A stretch of 64,000 nt of DNA from Mediterraneibacter massiliensis (GTDB taxonomy: Bacteria > Bacillota > Clostridia > Lachnospirales > Lachnospiraceae). This document shows positions 63,064 through 64,000 of this stretch, piece after piece (within the stretch, counting starts at the first letter, position 1; every line of letters starts with the position of its first letter). The DNA lies in assembly GCF_001487105.1 (NCBI RefSeq), contig NZ_LN913001.1:1-64000 (forward strand), in the 5' to 3' direction. A program made the translations under genes and the position numbers. The notes under the pieces are model-generated. The model was not told the DNA's origin. It worked only from the letters and a program-made list of their open reading frames with translations, and did not search any database.

Positions 63064-63336
63064 ATGAACTTGATTCTGATATTACAGGGGATGGATATGA
63101 TATTTACCCGCTTGATTTTTCTGCCCGCACTTATCATCCTGTATTTCAAATTTCGTCCACGCAGACCTTGGACCATCCGCACCCGCCGCCTTTATTATTT
63201 ATGTTTAATTCTGGTCGGCTTATATCTATTGCGGTTATTTTGTGCAGGATTTATTTTTACTCCGGTAAACTATCCCCGTTTTACGGACAGTGGATTATTC
63301 CCACTGATCAAAGCATTGTTCTATCCGGAATACTAG
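63064..63336 (+). CDS. Small membrane protein of the ICE, unknown
   Basis: 90 aa with AAGGAGG 10 nt before ATG. Two hydrophobic helices (about 2-26 and 42-64) are separated by a basic loop (KFRPRRPWTIRTRR). No motif recognised. The following gap (63337-63495) carries ACGTTTT/AAAACGT complementary repeats and no gene. Confidence 0.6.
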   Translation: MNLILILQGMDMIFTRLIFLPALIILYFKFRPRRPWTIRTRRLYYLCLILVGLYLLRLFCAGFIFTPVNYPRFTDSGLFPLIKALFYPEY

Positions 63337-63495
63337 CAACGGCTTCTGGCATTTGGTTCGTATCTGGGATCTGTTTCACTGCCCAATACATGGGAATTCG
63401 TCACCCGCTTTCTTACAATATACGTATAAAAAACGTAAGAAACTATTATTTCAGATGTTTTCTACGTTTTAAAAACGTAAGCGAGGTGAATCTTT

Positions 63496-63906
63496 ATGAA
63501 ACAGAAACCAATTCGCTGCCCATATTGTGGCAGTACAGCAATTTTAAAAGATGCTTCCTATGTGTATGGAAGCAAATCCAAAGGCGGAAAAGTTTATGTA
63601 TGCAGTCGCTATCCGGAATGTAATTCTTATGTAGGGGTTCATCCGGGAACAAATATCGCTAAAGGAACACTTGCCGACAAGCAGCTTCGTTTCAAGCGTA
63701 TCCAGGCACATCAGACTTTTGACCAGATTTGGAAGAATCACATTCTCTCCAAATCAGATGCATACCGTTGGATTGCCGACAAGTTTTGTTTAACTGCTAA
63801 AGAAGCCCATATCGGAGAGTTTGATCTGTATATGTGTGAACAACTCATCTGTGAATCCATGAAAATCCTCCGCAATAACCACATCCCACTTCGGGCTGCC
63901 AGTTGA
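63496..63906 (+). CDS. Zinc-finger protein, DUF3268-like
   Basis: 136 aa from ATG 63496, GAGGTGA 8 nt upstream. The N-terminus has two Cys pairs of a topoisomerase-type zinc ribbon (CPYCGSTA ... CSRYPECNSYVGVHP), and the rest is helical (FDQIWKNHILSKSDAYRWIAD). Small proteins of this type are common in phages and ICEs; they probably bind DNA, and a specific role is unknown. Confidence 0.82.
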   Translation: MKQKPIRCPYCGSTAILKDASYVYGSKSKGGKVYVCSRYPECNSYVGVHPGTNIAKGTLADKQLRFKRIQAHQTFDQIWKNHILSKSDAYRWIADKFCLTAKEAHIGEFDLYMCEQLICESMKILRNNHIPLRAAS

Positions 63907-63920
63907 AAGGCGGTGGGATT

Positions 63921-64000
63921 ATGATTATACCAATGACAGACATAGAACGAAAACTTACGGAAGATCATCTTTCAATAGTTGCTAAAGTCATTCAAACTTT
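63921..64000 (+). CDS. Partial gene at right edge, possibly sigma-factor-like
   Basis: ATG 63921 is preceded by GAAAGGCGGTGG. The 26 visible residues (MIIPMTDIERKLTEDHLSIV and following) resemble the N-terminus of small sigma-70-like regulators in conjugative elements (ExxLxxxHxxLV), but the fragment is too short to be sure. Confidence 0.35.
   Translation, partial: MIIPMTDIERKLTEDHLSIVAKVIQT

Noticed and set aside
63168-63623. 151-aa plus-strand frame
   Set aside because: Overlaps two better-supported genes in another frame and lacks a ribosome binding site.

Overview
The window is a stretch of chromosome from an anaerobic, spore-forming Bacillota, most likely Lachnospiraceae. The evidence is the 5' part of a 16S rRNA gene with a clostridial cluster XIVa-like sequence at the left edge, a SpoIID/SpoIIQ pair, oxygen-detoxifying rubrerythrins, an Ile T-box leader, low-to-moderate GC and strong AGGAGG-type ribosome binding sites. 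Species cannot be fixed from what I can see.

Layout. (1) 1-10 kb: rrn operon start, tRNA-Ser(GCU), then a long minus-strand run of housekeeping genes: plsC, two-subunit fumarase, dCMP deaminase, upp, a Sua5 tRNA-modification enzyme fused to a phosphatase-like domain, a CwlD-like amidase and a GH18/SH3 hydrolase. (2) 9.6-17.7 kb: mecA, a DUF1858 protein beside a cluster of DnaA-box sequences, an NlpC/P60 hydrolase, a PerR/Fur repressor with its own operator, two rubrerythrins of opposite domain order, a GIY-YIG protein, and spoIIQ/spoIID. (3) 17.7-33.3 kb: glycogen phosphorylase, ileS with its T-box, a rubredoxin-glutamate synthase-like protein, an Rpn/PD-(D/E)XK nuclease next to four long imperfect hairpins, a D,D-carboxypeptidase, and a divergent catabolic locus (RpiR regulator, amidohydrolase, DUF3311 plus Na+/solute symporter) with a palindrome across both promoters. 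(4) 33.4-38.5 kb: a mobile-element graveyard holding IS3, Fic, tyrosine recombinase and relaxase remnants. It contains one intact Fic gene bracketed by 79-bp direct repeats derived from the integrase 3' end, and a tRNA-like remnant. (5) 38.5-64 kb: plus-strand backbone of an integrative conjugative element (ICE) running off the right edge: winged-helix and accessory proteins, VirD4 coupling protein, S1-domain protein, VirB2-like pilin, VirB6-like channel, a lysozyme/C39-peptidase cell-wall enzyme, a PrgI-VirB4 fusion ATPase, a VaFE/SpaA-repeat surface protein and a zinc-finger protein.

The ICE backbone is interrupted at 46.0-50.5 kb by a likely type I toxin-antitoxin locus and a minus-strand cargo operon (EFR1 ferredoxin-flavodoxin protein, frameshifted CPBP protease, nucleoside phosphorylase, large PIN-domain/zinc-ribbon protein). 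Two ICE transcription units start from sister promoters that share an upstream TTCTGCGATT box and a GGG...CCC inverted repeat in the spacer. Each is followed by a hairpin resembling a leader terminator, which suggests common repression and attenuation of transfer.

The most interesting leads are the paired ICE promoter/attenuator modules, the toxin with its antisense promoter, the PIN/nucleoside-phosphorylase cargo operon, the Fic cassette between integrase-end repeats, the hairpin array, the DnaA-box cluster, and the Sua5 fusion whose phosphatase domain has lost its catalytic cysteine. All assignments come from reading the sequence; no database search was run.
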